The translations under genes were made by a program, and so were the position numbers. A stretch of DNA of 64,000 bases, taken from NCBI GenBank assembly GCA_030248225.1, contig JASANE010012179.1, forward strand, positions 1 to 64,000. Direction: 5' to 3'. The notes under the pieces were generated by a model, which worked only from the letters and a program-made list of their open reading frames with translations, had not been told where the DNA came from and ran no database searches. Positions within the stretch are counted from its first letter, which is position 1, and each line of letters opens with the position of its first letter. The stretch comes from Trileptium ribeirensis (Eukaryota; Nematoda; Enoplea; Enoplida; Thoracostomopsidae). Shown here in pieces: positions 1 through 14,400 of the stretch.

Positions 1-249
1 CTGTTGCGTTCGCTGTTCGAATACACGGCGTCTGCAAAAAACTAAATGCTGTATTTTTTCGGTAACCCGACTATATGTCCGGCCAAATGTACAAGTGAGT
101 AAACCCAGCAGACTATTGCCATTAGATTGAGATAAAAGATAAAAACATACTGCTAAATGAACAAATACGCTTCCGTTTACAAATCCAGTACATAATTTCA
201 GAATCACAAGGGTAACACAAAATTTTGGGGTAAGGTCGGTTTATTGGGG

Positions 250-1115
250 GTCTAACTTATGTTTGATGTATATACCACCTGTAAAACCTCTGAAACGCAT
301 GAAGACTTATACTGGTTTGAAAGGCGACCCGCCTATTGTGCATGGCGAAACACCCGTGATAGTTTGCCTGAAAAGCAGAAATGTACGCATAATCAAATAG
401 CCGACGAGAGACGATATACTATCAGCATAATCGGGTTCGCCGGCGTTCGGCGTTAAATGATTTCAGACGTCTGAAAAATACTGTGCATTCGTGGATTGCA
501 GGTGGCAAACCATCGTATTCAATGTACCAAAACCTATATACTACTGTGTCGCAAGTGTCGATGAAACGGCGCGAGCATCTTAATTTTTTATTTATTTTGT
601 TTAATCGCCTGGAACAGGCTGTGTTTGACGTATATACCATCCTAAAACCTCGTCGATCCTAAACCCATCGAAAACGACTGACAACGCATCTGGTATGTGT
701 GTAGGTCTCAAGATAGCCAAACCATTATTTTCAGCCTTCCAGAAAACCTATATATACAATTCTTTATAGCCTGTACGTAATACGTAACCGAGCAACTGAG
801 GACAGACTATATCATGGATATCGGGCCCATTGATCCTAAATCCATTAAAATGCTTGAAAAGGCATGAAATGTGCACGTTGGAGTCTACATAACCAAATCA
901 TTGTATTCAGCATACCGAAAGACTTCTGTATAGACTATTTTTGAAACCAAGCACCGAAGACTGACTATATTCTGGATATCGGGTTAGTTGACCCTAAACC
1001 CAGTGAAAAAGCATAAGGTACTCGTGCTAGACTCTAGTTGGCCTAACCGTCGTATTCAGTTTGCCGGAAAACTTAATTAGACAATTCTTGATGACCTTCA
1101 CGCAATACGTAACCA
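250..1115. repeat. Decayed tandem repeat, ~150-210 bp units
   Basis: At least four diverged units share an anchor that reads roughly 'cc-at-gtattcag-at-accg', near 515, 726, 903 and 1052, each preceded by a block like 'aaacccattgaaaa' and followed by 'aaaacctatatag'. The same units recur at 10930-11415 in intron 4, and one isolated unit sits near 24945-24985, so this is a dispersed satellite-like family. No coding sequence is seen here. Confidence 0.7.
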
Positions 1116-2294
1116 AACAACACAAAATTAGTATAATTAGATTAATAATATATTACTTCACATATTTGTCGTATTTGCTTTTTTCTCTTTCTGAGTTTTC
1201 CGTTTCTAAATATTCATTTATGCACCACTGCTGTATCGGAGTTGTTAAACACCGATAAGCCAACACTGCGATTGTAATATCAAATTTACCATAGTAAATT
1301 TGAAATAAAAATGTAAAACTTATATATAACATTTCAGCAGCAGCGTGAGATTCTATATCAGACCATTCCGGTCTATTTACCAAGACCGTTAACTCGGTCA
1401 TCACAAATTAAAAATGTAGGTCGAGCCCAGCATCTGTGCAAATTTTCACAGAGAAAGTTGGCACAATTTTAAGAAACTAAAATTTCTAGGTGGACCCCAC
1501 CGTTTATTCCGGCTGGGCTATGATACCGGCTCCAAACCTGTTATTTCTGTTTGTTAATCATTACTCGCTAATAGCCTTCCGCAACTCATGCAAACGATTG
1601 ACATTATTGAGCTATTAGTTACCTTCTGGCGGCCTTTTAGCGATATTGCTTCCAGCTTTCTTTTAGTAAGGCAAGCCCAGCCGTCATCGGAGTGTTCATG
1701 AAATCTAAACGCTGTTGTTGTTAATCTAGCTTACGGCTTAATGCGTTCGATTAAGAAGTTTATGACCCATTGTTTGATTCAACCCAATTAACCGCGTGAA
1801 TTGTGTGCTTATGCCATTTCCGTTACTGATGTTCGCTAATTTTATCGAATGCAAAACCGCATTGTCTTAGCCCATAACTGAATATGTAACCGATTTTCCT
1901 GTCAATAAATGATTGTTGAAAAAACCCATTGTGTCCATGCGTTCATTGAGGGTGTATGTAGCGATATGTATAAAAAGGTTTGAAATCGTTGCCCTAGTCG
2001 AAGGTCTCAAGTCTTAGCGTGATTCGCTGGCAAATTAATGTGAACGACTGATATGCGAAATTTGATTGCGAGAGCTCCAACGTCGACTAGAATTCGGGAC
2101 ACCACGCACTGAATTTCGTATATTGATTGTAGGAGCCTAGTTGGGACCAGTGTGGCACTTTTGTAACAGAAATTGTATTTGACCAACCCAACGATGTAGC
2201 GCTTGAAAAATCGCTGTTTCTGGCAAATCTTGATTAAGTAATTCACGCTATCAATTATTGTGAATATGGTGTGCTTAAATATGCACGGTTTCAG
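1116..2294. other. Upstream flank, nothing recognised
   Basis: This 1.2-kb stretch precedes the first visible kinesin exon. I looked for a coiled-coil stalk exon with a donor site and found none; all frames are broken by frequent stops. It is presumably intron sequence of the kinesin gene, whose 5' exons would lie outside the window. Confidence 0.5.
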
Positions 2295-2420
2295 GGAAAT
2301 ATTCGTGTTTATTGTCGAGTTCGACCGCTGACTGAAATGGATACGACGAAAATTACGTGTGTTTCAGTTGCTACAGGCGATGACTGTGACCAAAATGTGG
2401 TTGTTATCAAGAATCCTAAG
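2295..2420 (+). CDS. KIFC1: Kinesin exon a (motor start, [12 protein letters not shown])
   Basis: 42 codons, phase 0 at both ends. The acceptor is tttcag and the donor AAG|gtatgt. It encodes the first motor strand, with the nucleotide-base-binding CRVRPL motif. The exon boundary just before GNIRV is a natural neck/motor border. The open frame runs a few codons upstream of the acceptor, so a slightly longer exon cannot be excluded. Confidence 0.88.
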
Positions 2421-5400
2421 GTATGTTTGCAGAAAAGAATTATCATGAACCCTTAATTTAGATTGATTTTGAAAGTAGGTGCGTTTTTACAACTACGCAG
2501 CGTTAAATGCGTTTTGTCAAAATTCCGTTAGTTAATTTATCATGTCCGCACTAATAACAGTATTCCTAAATGGTGCAGTAAAGCATGGGTCATTTCATCC
2601 TTTTTAGGTCCTGCATACGTGAATATGTACAATCCAGTAGTTAATTTGCCCCTTGTTTTGTGTCCAGCTGAATAGATTAGCATTGTGTCACGTGAAAATT
2701 CATATCATATACAGTTTAAGTTAGTACTATTCATGTTTTTTAATTGTTGGTTCCAGCAGTAAAATATTTTACAGTTCTTTGTTCAAGCTTGAGCGACATA
2801 AAATGTACTGTTTCATGCCTTCATTGTGTAAAGAGTTGTGTTACTAAACTAAAACAATCGCAACGTTTATTGATGCAGTCGTCATTTGGGGGCGCAACAC
2901 TGTGACTTAGGTGTATATAGCCTGCCACGATAGGAGAATCGCAGTTCATGTCGAAAATGTTGCGGATTTTCAAGGGGACTCTATGATGGTTTTCAAAAAA
3001 TCTTGGCATGACGTATCAATTTTCGAAATATGTTTTATGACACATTTTGCTATGAGCGCACATTTTCTGGATTTTTGGGATTATTCCAGGTCCTAAAAAT
3101 ACCCTAATAAATTACCTCGAGGCTACTAACAAGTCGTTCACTCCATTTATATATATTTTTGCGTGTTCTGAATGAAAATAACAATGGAAGGATTTCCAGG
3201 CTTGGGGTGGAAAATGGAGGGATGGGATGGTGGCGAGTGGGCGGGGTCCTCTGCTTCCCATGATTGTCAGGCCAGAAAACCTGGAATTATATGGCTGTTT
3301 TTATCCTCTTGTGTGCCGATAACTGTGTATACTATAACCAAAGCGTTTGGTCCCATACCTACTACTGCTGGTTGGCGGCATTCAGCCTTACACAAATTAG
3401 GAAACTGCAAACTTTTGCAGACAAATGAAAGCCAGCAACCAATTTGGAGTTTGCTAACTATGTGTATTCTTTTTAAACAGTTTTGTAGTTAATGCAGGGC
3501 TATAGCTCATGTCTAGTCGGACAGAAAGATGATGACTTAACTTTACTGAGTTTAACTGGATATACTTGTAATTTACTGAATTGTGTCTTAAATTCAATGT
3601 TTAGTATTTTAGACATTGACGGCTAAGACAGCAAGCGAACGTGAGCACGAGTTCAGCTTTGATCGTGTCTTTGATGAAAATTCGAAACAAACTGAAGTAT
3701 TCGAAGAAATTTCTCAGTTGGTGCAGGTAGTATATTGCGAGCTCATTCCGTGGAACGAGAATTTTCAATTTTGGCTTTGGAAGGGGGTTGAGGAGGTCCT
3801 GTCTGTGTGTGTCTGTCGCACCTGGATCTCGATAACGGTTGGGCGGATTTTGATGCAAGATAGCTCATTCGAACCGCAATGGTCGATTTAGGTGTAGTGA
3901 CGGAGCCCGATTTTTGAATTTTTTTCCCGTGGGAAAAGTTATGGGGCAAAATGACGTCATTTTGGCCCATTTTTCGGACACCCCCCAATTTTTGCGGCTT
4001 TTCTCAATAAGTAAACGAGGTATCTGCAAACTAATAGGCCTATTCCATGTAGCTTTACCAGGGCTTTCCAATGATATATAACAAGTTTTCAACTACTTCC
4101 CAATCTGGAGTCTATAAGCTTATAGTTGGCGTCAAATTTAATATTTGGTGGAAAGTCGTGAGAAATGCACCTAAATGTGTGCTTTTTGTTGCTTTTAGTG
4201 TCTTATATGGGGTTTTCTAGGCCAACAAGCTCATTGCGAGTGTCAAAAATATTGTGTGGCAAATATTTTTCACACTTCTGCTTCATACTTGGTATGAAAA
4301 ATGAGATTTTTCTCAAGTGACGGTTTGACTTCTTTAACGTTCTTTTTACGGTCAATTTAGGGTTTTATTTAATTATTAAATTGTTAGTTCATTGTTTTTG
4401 TACTCGTTGTATGATGTTTTGTCTACTGCATACGTTGGCTATCAAAAGAGGCGGGCGTAACTATGACTCATCACTCACGGTTTATATAATTCTGCACCTG
4501 CGTACTGTGTGTAGGGTTTGTTTGTGTGTGCTTTCTACAACAGACTTCGGGGGATTGTTCTCACCACTCGAATGTTGGTTCGCAAGCGAGCTTCACTAGT
4601 TTTAGCTCCAGGACCATCGGGATATAGGTTGTGGTTTCCCCATACAAGCTACTTTGCGGACTTGTAGTTTTTGGACGCTGATTTATTAGGAACGTTTGGA
4701 TTGGATACGATCAAATTTATATCAGTACACGAATTTGCCCCGTGGTTATTTTACAATTGTTGTTCGAAGCTGATGCTGGAGTTTCGGAACTCCGCTAAGA
4801 CCGGAATCAGCTCCAGAATGGCAACTTGTATAATTTTTTGACAGTATAATGGAAAAGATACAGTTTGGGGGCAGAAAGTACTGTATATGTATAAACCGGG
4901 AAATATATATGTGTACCCTAATGACTGAAAGTAATTATTTGTAATAGGACAAAATTCTCTTTATAAGTAAAATTTTTAGCCCCTCAGGAAATATTTGGGA
5001 TCTCTTTCAAAATAGGGAAAACTTCGCTGTTTTATCCCAGTAGACAAAAATTTGCTAATTTTGAGCAGCGCAGGAAATTGGCTTCTGTAAACAACAAAAT
5101 ATATTACCTAAGAATGGGGATCTGAATAAGTTATAAAGTCTAAGAAGAGGAAAATATTACATATTTTAACCCCGCTAGGACAACTAGCGATTTTTATGCT
5201 GAAAAAATTTGCAAATTTTCTAACACAAGGGCGAAAATTTTACAAATTTTTAGCAGCGCAGAAATCTTGTTCGGGTATTAACATTTTGATAGGAAAAATT
5301 CTACTTGGAAGATATCGAAATACTAGGTTGCCGTCGTCCCCCTGTGCTAGCTAATAACCTGCGAAACACCGAAACCATTGTTTCCACATTTGACAAATGT

Positions 5401-8400
5401 CCCAAAAAAATTTTTTTGCCATTTGATTAGGAAAATGTGGTCGGAGCTCTTAATGTTCAACTAAATGGCACTACTTTTTCCATTGAACAAAAACAGATAA
5501 TCCAGGCACACAATATATAGATAGTCCAAAAATCAACTAATAACAAAAATCTTTTAGCCTTAAAAGATTATAAGTCCGGATATTGTGAAATTTTAAAGGG
5601 TTTTTTAAAACGGGAGATTATCAGTAAGTCTAAACCTGTACGTAAATATTTTTGACTGTAATAACACTGTGTCATAAATAACGGCGAAAAAACGTGAAAA
5701 GGACGGAAATAATTTTAAAACTGGAAGTATTTTGGGTTTCTTTTAAAAATACCTTATGATGGATGCTATATTGGTATAAGATGATTTATGAAACATTTTT
5801 AATACATTCTTTTGTTGCTGTAGAGTGCGCTCGATGGTTACGGTGTATGCATTTTTGCGTACGGACAAACCGGTAGCGGTAAGACGTACACGATGGAAGG
5901 CGCATCACCGGACGCAATTACAACCGAGCCTCATAGAGCTGGAATGATTCCGCTGGCACTGAGCCAAGTTTTTGAATCGATTAAAGACTTGGAAAAGATT
6001 GGGTGGAAGGTGAGTATCTTAAGATGTTACTGGAGTTTGGTGATACAATTTTTAAACGATTATTAGTTTGATCTGTTTCTACTTTGAATGCTCCACGGTT
6101 CGTGGGGATGAGTTAATCAGCACTGCATTCATTTATCTTTGACGCGATGTTGTACCATAATTGTTTGTTTCTACGTTAAATACCAAATGGTTCGTTAGTG
6201 TGATAACATTGCGAAGCGAGGAGGCATTTAATTTTATGCGCGCTGGAAAATTGTATCGTGTGCGCCTATACGGCAGTGTTTGTCTTGTTGGATCAAGAAT
6301 AGATGAAGATATTCCCATGATGTCTTTTGCATCTGATAGCCTATAATAGCTGGTTTGTAACAAGATATTGGTTTTGTCTAAGCAAAACCAGTTATATGGT
6401 ATGGAAGACCCTGTTTAGGCATGATGTATTTTTAAAGTCTCCAGCTGGAAGTGAGCGGTTCCATCTGGCCTCGGTACGCGTGGCAAAAAAGTTATTAAAA
6501 TTCCCACATTTTACCAGCAATATAACACTTTAAGGGGTATAACCACTGATACTATTTTTTTACAGTTAGAGCGTTTCCGGGGCCTCAAACGGGTTGGAGT
6601 TGTTTTCTTGGGAGCTGGTGAGTTACATTTTTGGATCCGGTTCAATGTGGGGAACACAGTAACGGGCTATATGCTATCGGTATAATTTACGTAATTTCAA
6701 CGAGGGCACAGTACCCTATGAAGGCATAGCGAGTTCATACCGCGCTCAAATTAAACCAAGGGTGTTCGGGGTTTATTATAACTTTATATAGATTAATACT
6801 AAGTAGTTAATAGAATAAATATTTCTAACTCATCTTAACACCCAAATTTTGAGGTACAGCTCAGTTATTTCTTAATAAAAAGTCGGATAAACATGCAATT
6901 GGCACTAGGTGACAATCCGGGCTATTATGCCGAAGCATTGTGTGTAGGCTGGCCATGATGATTGCCCATTACACCACCCATCATCTTATCCGCCTAGAAC
7001 AAAGTCTAGTACCTATTTAACGCATAGGTACTGCGAAGCAATTGTGGCTGAGTCCCTTGCTCAAGGAGATTAGCGCGACCACTGGATTCGAATTCCTGAC
7101 TTCACGATTATGAAGCAGGCGCTCTAACCACTCGGCCACGCGACCACGGTTATTTCTTAATAAGTCCGTAAATTCCAAACGGATTTGTAGGGATTGTTCT
7201 CATTGGAAAGATCTAGAAGTTTCACGCCAGAAAATTTGGTAGGCTTCTGGAAATTTTGCCCGGTTCCGGAGTTATGGGCCGGAACGACAATAACCCTCAT
7301 TTCCAAAGTGATATGAAAAGCGTTTGTTTACTATAATTTGCTTTCTTCAGTGAAAATGATTACAGGTGAATATAAAGATGCGCTACTGATAGTTAAAATT
7401 TTCATAATTTTTGCAAATTTGCTGTTCGCTGCACAGCAAACAGTTACAAATAAGGGCTGCACCGACCGCGACGGGTGTCTCACAGCTATCCTAAACTCAT
7501 TTTTTCTTTATTACTTATCGTCATATCAATTTTTACAGCTAATACAAGTTACAACGTCAAATGGTACAAGCACTAATCGCGGGTAGGGACTGGTAAGGTA
7601 CGACGAGATACCTCAGTAGACCCGGCCAGCAGTATACCTATATACATACGAACATCCCATTTACAATATTTCATAGTTATTATAGCTACGTATCAAAATA
7701 TAATGAGTAATGACTATCTGTCGGGACCGGTAGGGTACCAGAAGGTATCCTACCAGACTCGTCCTGCCAGAAACGCATTAACTGTACGCGAACTGTTGAT
7801 ATAGTTAACAGGTAAGTTACTCAAGTTTCACATGGCCAAGATACGAATCAATAACAATCATAAAACTATTCGCAAACGGTACAATGTTCACGCAAATCAA
7901 ATAGTTCATATACTGTTTGTACGGTTACCATATAGCCACAAACCATATATATCAGGGAGTAACCGGAATCCCGGTTCCGGCGAAAATCGTGTTCCGGTTG
8001 CGATTCCGGCAAAAGGCAAAAACCACACCGCAACCGGAATTCCAGTTTGAAAATTCGGTTTAAAATAGTTCAGATTTTTTTTGCTTCATCTGTGGTCCAA
8101 ACATAGGTTTTATATGCACACAATAATCAAGCTCCAACACAACCAAACAAAAAGATTAACTCAGCAAGTTGCCTTGTGAAACGTGTCTAGGACTCTATTT
8201 CAGTAGGAATTAATCTTCATCCATGAGGAGTTTGTTAACAAAACAGCCAGGTCGATGGTTGTAGCAGCTTACCCATTCAGAAATATGCGGCATACATTAG
8301 TATTGACCCGGTTCAACTTGATATACATAACAGAGTATGGATGAATAAAGTATTTAGTTGTAAGCTTGGCTAATATAAATTGCGTTAAGCACTAGCCAGT

Positions 8401-11400
8401 GCGCTTGTAAACTTTGTAACCAGTCTACATTGGAGTAAAGTAGCATATCTATAAAGCAGCCAGAAACTGCGTTCTTGGGAACGAACTCTATGTATTGAAA
8501 CTGTGCAACCAGTATCACCCTTTGTGTGATGTATAGTATTCTGTTCAGAAAAACCATCATCTAACTGAGAGATACTGGTTGCCCAACGCTACCTTGAACA
8601 GTGTCTGTGGCCACTGATCAGAAAATTAGGGTATACATTTTTATTGTCGAATAGAATAGAACAATATATAACAATAATTTCAAGTTTGCTACGTAATAAC
8701 ATGTAATAAACTTATCTAGTCGGAAGGCGATTGGAGACAGAGCAAAATCGTCTAATCTACGCTCCATACCTTAAAAGAACATTCCGTTTGCTCCAGTTTA
8801 CTATTTATATAAGTTTTGAAGACCACGTTCTGGGTCCGGTTTCAATGGGCGATTCCGGTTGCTGGTTCTGGGTCCCGGTATTCCATGATATATGTCGCGT
8901 TTTTTCATTCAACGCGAAATTTAACTTAGAAACAAGGAAAAAATTGCTAGTTTTTTCTATGTCAGAACGATAATAAGTGAGATTTTGGTTGAACTGTGGC
9001 GAAACGGCTTTTGTCACTACTTTTCTACTAACTACGAAGATAATTTTCGCAATATGGTATGCCAAATTGCGACGATCTTAGAAGTATTGAATGATATTTG
9101 TAACCTATGAAATCGAATTGAGGCAATTGTTATTAAAATACAGTCCAACAATTCAACGTTATAATATTTTTATACATAATTCAAATATTCGGTCTTTATT
9201 CATACAATTATTTCAATATAGTCAGACAATTATAACGATAAATCTTACAAATATAGCGATAGGTTATGCAATTGCAACAACAGATCGTACAATTATAGCA
9301 ATAGATTTTTTATAGTTATGGATGCGATACAACTTTCATAAAACCCCAAGCGGTTAAATAAGATAAGACTTACAAAATCGGTGCAAGCCACATGTATTTC
9401 GACCCTTACAGAATGGTACATGTCACATGTATTTCGATTGTGTTGTCCTGAGTGTACTTTCAGCAATGCGCTAAATAAGTTAATTAAAGAGTGTACTTAA
9501 AGACGTACGAGAGGTCCACGACAATAATATCACTACGATAGACTAAGTATTCATCTCTAAATGTCACAAGTTTCGCGAGCTACACAAATAATTTCCCTTT
9601 ATCATATCGCGGTAAATAATCTACTACAACAAATAGATGATTATATAATGACCAAACGCATGAGCACCCAGTGATAAATGGATAAATACACGATAATAAA
9701 TCAGATATTTAAAGTTGTTCATAGAGGATATACAAGAACAGACATACAATTACTGTCTGATTAAACGACAGTAAGCACACGATTATCTATATCAAATAAC
9801 GCTAAATTCATCGAAGTTAGAAGTACTTGATCAGATTATACTGGATCGGATACACAAGGACACGTACGTCTTACGGGAGGGAATCTTGCATTTGGCTCAG
9901 AGTCATTGATTTTGCTGTAATTTCTATAGTGGACATTACACAGTAACGAAGCATTGAGGTAAATATAACATTAAACCGACACTTTTCACCTACCGCTTAC
10001 ATATTACTTTTGAAACATGGTATCAATTTATTGAAGCAACTGGGTTTCTTCTGTCTGTTCAAGATAATGTTAAAGATTCAGATTTTGATAGCTTACTATC
10101 CCATCGGACCTTACCTTCGTAAACCATCGACATTTACCCCACACACCATATTATTGCGAAGGGTGGGCGGAAAAAACTGCATATCCTCTGTTTAAGATAA
10201 CGTTAAAGGTTTTATTTTGTTAGCTTACCACCCGCATTGGACCTTTGCTTCATTTGCACCGCACACTACCTTGTTGCTAAAGATCGGCGGAAAACGAAGG
10301 TTGTTTTGTTTTAGTATGCAATGCAAGCCAGTTTTGTCGAAATTTACAACGACACGTTACGTGACCTGATTAGTGGGACAGAGAAGCTTGAGCTAAAAAT
10401 GCTTAGCGCAGCGTCGAAAGAAGTCCAAGTCAGTGGATTAACAATTCACGAAGTCGTTAACGTTTCGCAGGTAAGCTGTTACTGTGTAAATATTTAGTTG
10501 TCTCAGCGTTGATTATGCCTAATTTTTATCCATCGAATAGAACAGAAATTAATGCATGCGAACACTGGTATAATCTATACGGTACATCGAGAAATTGGTT
10601 TAACCTGTAGAATTTTTTTACAGTTTCACCTTATACACCTCCAGGCTAAAATTATGTCACATTGCGTCATAGGGTTTCGCTATGGGGGGGTGTTAGAGGC
10701 TCACTCCTTGCGTCCATCCGCTGACCCGCAAAAAGTTGACTTCTTAAATTTTCAACTGTGACTTCAAAGCACTTTAGTTTCCCGGAAACGTAAGGTGTAA
10801 TTTTTTCCGTGGTTTTTAATCAATTGCCCATCTACAGCATGGAGTGCAGTAACACTTTATACTAGTAACTCGCAATCGAGGGTGAAACGGAGCGAGCATG
10901 GTTTCATCAAGTAGTAATTTTGAAAAATCACTTTGTAATAGGCTTTGTATTTGAAGTATATACTACAATAAAACCTCTGTGATCCTCATCCCATTGAAAA
11001 TCTTAAAATGTCGTCAACTCTAAACCCATCAAACGCATCAAGTATTTGTGCAGGACTCTAGATAACCAACCCATTGTATTCAGCATACCGCAAAACCTAT
11101 ATAGACAATTCTTGATGCCCTGTACGCAATATATAACGAGACTACAGAAGACAGACTATACTCTGGCAGTCGGGTTCATTGGCGTTACACTCATTGAAAA
11201 GTTCCGAAAGGTATGAAATCTCCCTGCTGGTCTCTAGATAACTAAACCATCGTATTCAGCGTACCGAAAAACAAGTATACAGGCCATTTTTGATGCCCTG
11301 CAACCAACTAAATAACCAAACAAATCAAAACTCACTGAATTTTGAAAATCTGGTTCGCCGATCGTAAATCCCTTGAAACCCAATGAAAAGGTATAATACT

Positions 11401-14400
11401 GGGTTCTCCAAACTGCCAAAAGTATGCCTTGGAAGCATGAGCTGGAATTCATCTTAGTTCGAAACTGGACGATACCGAAAATATTTGGGGGCGATTTTCT
11501 CCAGTTTATCTGGATGTTCCGCGGAGTCGAGATACTCCTAATCCAGCGTCTTCCCAGCGTGAACAACTCAGAGTCGGCGCGTAGTGGCAGTCCGCTCAAG
11601 GATAACACTCAGCAGGGGGAAGTAAGCGCACACTAGCCAAAACAGGTGTCATGGTCATCATTGGGAGGCCTTGGTGGGTTTAGAGATGCTCAGCATTTCT
11701 CCATATAAAATGCCTCGATGGCAAGCGGTTAGCGAAAGCCGAACGTTGGGGCTACAACCAACACCAGAGCTAGCAGGTGACAAACCACAATACAAAGCCA
11801 TAGGGCCCCGCGTTAGCGGTGGAAAGCGGGAGACAAGCAACGAGAAAGTCAGATGCTACCTTGTAGTTGAAAGCTATTGCGCCAAACGCTAGTGCCATCG
11901 CTTAGAACAGATGATTGGCGTCAAGAAGGGCACCCGGCCATTGAAACCAAGCTCCAACGTAAATTCCATGACAATAGCATCTAAGCAGACAGCCCTCAGT
12001 CCCTCGCAGCTCCTCAGTGGGCTGAGGATGTGAAGAATCGCGGGTGGAACCGTCGTTCGGCAGGTAGACGGCGGGGTGAATACTACTCCGTCCAAACCAT
12101 ATGACACAAATCGGTTCACGACTGTCAACGTCGCAACAATGAAAGGTAGAAGTAGAGGACTGTATGAAATGCTTTGCAGAAGAAAAGTTGACGTATGTGC
12201 CCTACAAGAGGAGTGGTACAAAGGCGAGGACACCAAAATGTATAGCTGCGGAGCGGAAAAATATAAATTCTTATGGTCTGGAAATAGCAAAGGAGACGGC
12301 GGTGTTAGATTTATAGTGAAGGAGCTCACGTACTGGCCTGCCCGCAGCTCTCCGAAAAGTTGGTTGAACTTCGGGGGGCCCCATGTTCATTCTGGGGGAA
12401 AACTAAAATTTAAAACAATTTGCAAACAAAGAACACACATTATCAGATATAAAAAAAATTTTGGAATAGGTTGAACATTGGGGTTTCGGCCATGTGGGGA
12501 CGGACATGGGGGAAAATCTCACGAACATGGTGGGATTCGGAAAGTGGGGCGTCCCATACCACCTCACCACCATTGTGGACAGGCCAGACGTAGGGAACGT
12601 AGTGAACATTAAATGAGTGAACCACAGAATCACGTGCCTAAAACTAGTGATCGCAGGTGCCATTTGGGACGTACTGTCATTGTATGCCCCTCAGTCTGGA
12701 CGGTCCGATCAAGAAAAAGATTTCTACGTCTGCCTTCAGGGCATCATAGATCTCATTCCAACAAAAGAGGCGCTGATAATCAGTGACGATATGAACGCTC
12801 ATATTGGTACACCAACGGAAGGCTGGGAACATGTGAGAGGTCCGTACGGCTTAGGCACGGCAAATGCGAAGGGGGCCGATTACTAGAATTCTGCGTGATA
12901 AACACAGAATTTCAAAAGGATCACGAAAGCTGTAATCTACAAGAGTGGCGGGGCTTCAACTCGAATTAATTTCTTCTTGACTGCCAAGTACTTCCGGGGA
13001 AGGCATGTTTGCTGCAGCACAGGCTTCTGCTCGTGGACATTATCTTTGAAAAGAAGGAGAAAGTATGTGATAACAAAAGGCAGCAATGCTTAGGATGTAG
13101 AAATTGAACGAATCAGCGACAATAGAAAGCATCCCGTATCTCAACAAGCGTCCCGCATCAAGTCCACATTGTGGGAGTCTTACTCACACGCATGGAATAA
13201 CCGGAACCGTCCATTTAAACCCGATCCGGAACCGGAACCCGAACCGGAACCCGAACCCGGTTATCAGGACTGGTTAGATGTTGTATGTGTTGATTTTCAA
13301 AAGGCCTTTGATATGGTGAATATTCTTGCCTTGATCCTCAAACTTAAGGTGTACGACATTGAAGCAAGCTTCTTGGTTGGTTCGAGAGTTATCTGATGCA
13401 GCGCATGCAGAGTGTCCGTCAATGGTGACAAGTCATCGTGGTCGGTTGTTTGCAGTGGAGTAGCACAAGGTATGGTACTTGGCACGCTTCTGTTTCTTAT
13501 TTTCATTAACGACATCTATGATTATTTGTCGTGCGCCGTGTTCAAATTTGCTGATGATCGCCGTGTCCTTTGCCACAGTCCTGACCCTGACTTTGATTCT
13601 TTTCAATTTGATCTTGATAGCCTTTCGTCGTATTGTTGCGAATGGGGGTTTTTTAATGAGCATAAGTGCAGTTATGCACTACGATCGCGATAACCCCTGT
13701 GTTCTGTACTCGCTCATGGGAAACTGCCTAATCCCTACGGAATCTGAAAAATATCTTGGCATTGTTATCACGAACATGTACGAACGAACGAATTGTTATC
13801 TTATGTTCTCTGCACATTGTGCTGCAGTAGCTGCGTAGAGTTATCTTCCTGTTGAAACGATCTATTCACGTTTGGACAAAGTTTATATGGTTGCACCTCT
13901 ATCGGTCGTTCATTCGTCCGCATGTAGAGTATGCGGTCAATGTATGGTGTCCTCATTATGCCAGAGACATTCAGCGACTATCGAGATTGGAACTATGCAC
14001 ACCGCCTAAGTTATTTGGGTATACAGACTCTAGAAGCCAGAAGAACTAGAAGTGACCTAATTTTGATGTACAAAATAACTCATGGTCAAGTACCGAGGAC
14101 ATTTCCAAATTCTTTGCCCCCGGATTTGCTGGAACTCGCATAAGTTGGAAACTGTTGATATTCCTCAATTAGACGTCTTGAGGTTCTTTTTTACCAACAG
14201 AACTGTGCGGCTTTGGAACATCTCCCAGCGACAGTAGTTAATGCACCTTCGTTGTCCTTGCTCAAATGCAGACTCCACTCAACCAATGTGCTCTCCGAAT
14301 AATTAGTTGTTGTTTGTTTCAATCTCAATTGGGCCTCGCGACAAAGCGAGGCATCATGTCCCTCTATCATGGTCGATTCGTTCAAGGAAACTGAAGACTG

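Larger units (their letters stand above)
6010..10314 (+). other. Kinesin intron (4.3 kb) with SINE, hAT MITE and a tandem duplication
   Basis: Contains a tRNA-derived SINE near 6960-7147, an inverted hAT-type MITE at 7953-8887, AT-rich degenerate repeats at 9091-9330 (short 'acaattatagcgata'-like units) and a ~137-bp tandem duplication against the 3' splice site. Other parts (6350-6900, 7150-7950, 8890-10040) show nothing I recognise. Confidence 0.65.

Noticed and set aside
3172..3492. 106-codon frame in the first visible intron
   Set aside because: No homology seen, between two good kinesin exons on the same strand, low-complexity start.
7072..7146. tRNA gene (CAT-like anticodon)
   Set aside because: The acceptor stem does not pair and a SINE body follows; it is a SINE head.
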